A stretch of 5,664 nt of DNA from an uncultured Flavobacterium sp. (lineage in GTDB: Bacteria > Bacteroidota > Bacteroidia > Flavobacteriales > Flavobacteriaceae): the NCBI GenBank assembly GCA_946886675.1, contig CAMPIZ010000131.1, positions 1-5,664 of the forward strand, given 5' to 3'. Positions 5,103 through 5,664 of this stretch are shown in pieces; position 1 is the first letter of the stretch; each line of letters opens with the position of its first letter. The notes below the pieces were generated by a model. It was not told the DNA's origin, did no database searches, and saw nothing but the letters and a program-made list of their open reading frames with translations. Both the position numbers and the translations under genes were made by a program.

Positions 5103-5664
5103 GCTTAAGGTACTGGTTTATTTCATTGTAAGGTAAAAGCAGTTCTTTTCGGCCTTCAGCATAAGAGGATATCTCGTAAGAGTTGTAAAATAAAAGTAGT
5201 CCGTTTTCCTTAAAGAAGATATTTAGCGGCAGTACAAATTTGTCGTTCTCAAAAAAGAATCCTGTGGCATTTATAGATTTGCCAGCCGGAATGTTGAATT
5301 TTTCCCTGAATTTTTTTTCTGCATATTTGGTAAAGGCGTCAACATCGGTAAAAATATCATTGTATGTAAGGCTTTTACCTGTAGCAGGATCAAAAAGCAA
5401 TGAGCGGTTACCTTCATAGCCATGTGCGCCGCCTGTGTAGGTATAATGGTTTATTTTAACACCTATTATGCTGTCGGTTTTATAATCAACGGTGGCTTCT
5501 ACTTTTCCGTCATATCCAGTCATCATATCATTGGGAAACTCCTTTTTAAGCTCTTCATAAGACCCCATAAAAGAAGCCATTAAATCTTCATAATTTTCAG
5601 CCGTATAAGGCTTCTCTCCAAAATATATAATGCTTCTTACTGTATTGAATATTTTTTTATTGAT
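5095..5664 (-). CDS. DUF3298/RsiV-like domain protein, 5' end beyond window edge
   Basis: The reading frame stays open from the stop at 5095-5097 to the right edge (189 residues). The ATG at 5578-5580 is therefore only an internal methionine; the residues before it (FGEKPYTAENYEDL) read as normal coding sequence. The visible part matches the DUF4163/DUF3298 pair found in RsiV anti-sigma factors, in PdaC-type proteins and in many Bacteroidetes lipoproteins. Counting from that internal methionine, the hallmark is HYTYTGGAHGY at about 45-55, followed by LLFDPATGKSLTYNDIF at about 61-77. The C-terminal DUF3298 core is FVLPLNIFFKENGLLLFYN at about 115-133, then SYEISSYAEG and a final ELLLPYNEINQYLK. 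Proteins of this type are usually exported; the signal or lipoprotein sequence would be outside the window. The molecular role is unknown. The gene ends inside the last codons of the convergent DinB gene. Confidence 0.85.
   Translation of the reverse strand: MNKKIFNTVRSIIYFGEKPYTAENYEDLMASFMGSYEELKKEFPNDMMTGYDGKVEATVDYKTDSIIGVKINHYTYTGGAHGYEGNRSLLFDPATGKSLTYNDIFTDVDAFTKYAEKKFREKFNIPAGKSINATGFFFENDKFVLPLNIFFKENGLLLFYNSYEISSYAEGRKELLLPYNEINQYLKLK

Noticed and set aside
1..5664. Mobile element, defence island, CRISPR or phage-like system
   Set aside because: No transposase, integrase, repeat-spacer pattern, toxin-antitoxin pair or defence gene is seen; gene content is housekeeping and common accessory families.

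Overview
The window looks like ordinary chromosome from a member of the Bacteroidetes, most likely a Flavobacterium-like flavobacterium. The evidence is an AT-leaning base composition, no clear Shine-Dalgarno sequences, and matches to the Bacteroidetes -7 promoter element TAnnTTTG a short distance before three start codons. The protein flavour (DinB_2-type protein, DUF3298/RsiV-like protein, YicC-Gmk-NadD block) fits the same group. Species assignment is inference; no rRNA or other marker is present.

Layout from left to right. Minus strand 1-1125 is a YqhD-type NADPH-dependent aldehyde reductase/alcohol dehydrogenase, lacking only its last dozen or so residues at the window edge. A 91-base gap with repeated AAGGTA-type motifs and a -7 box separates it from a compact minus-strand block read in the order yicC (2392-3249), gmk (1804-2373), nadD (1217-1798). 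The gaps within this block are 17 and 5 bases, so it is very probably one operon, starting from a promoter at about 3268-3275. Upstream of it, also on the minus strand, an ArsC/Spx-like thioredoxin-fold protein (4214-4570) overlaps by 8 bases an EamA-family membrane transporter (3304-4221), forming a two-gene unit. A 76-base divergent promoter region separates that unit from a plus-strand DinB-family protein (4647-5102). The DinB gene runs tail to tail, with an 8-base coding overlap, into a minus-strand DUF3298/RsiV-like gene whose 5' end lies beyond the right edge.

Functionally, yicC-gmk-nadD groups nucleotide housekeeping (GMP to GDP, NAD synthesis) with a YicC-family RNA-processing protein, an arrangement found in this phylum. 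The flanking genes have stress or redox flavours (aldehyde reduction, a CxxC thioredoxin-fold protein, a putative DinB metalloprotein) but nothing shows that they act together. I see no mobile element, tRNA, rRNA, CRISPR array, phage gene or convincing new system. The more interesting features are small: a cluster of inverted repeats over the yqhD promoter, a mirror-image pair of -7-like boxes in the divergent promoter region, and the tail-to-tail gene overlap.
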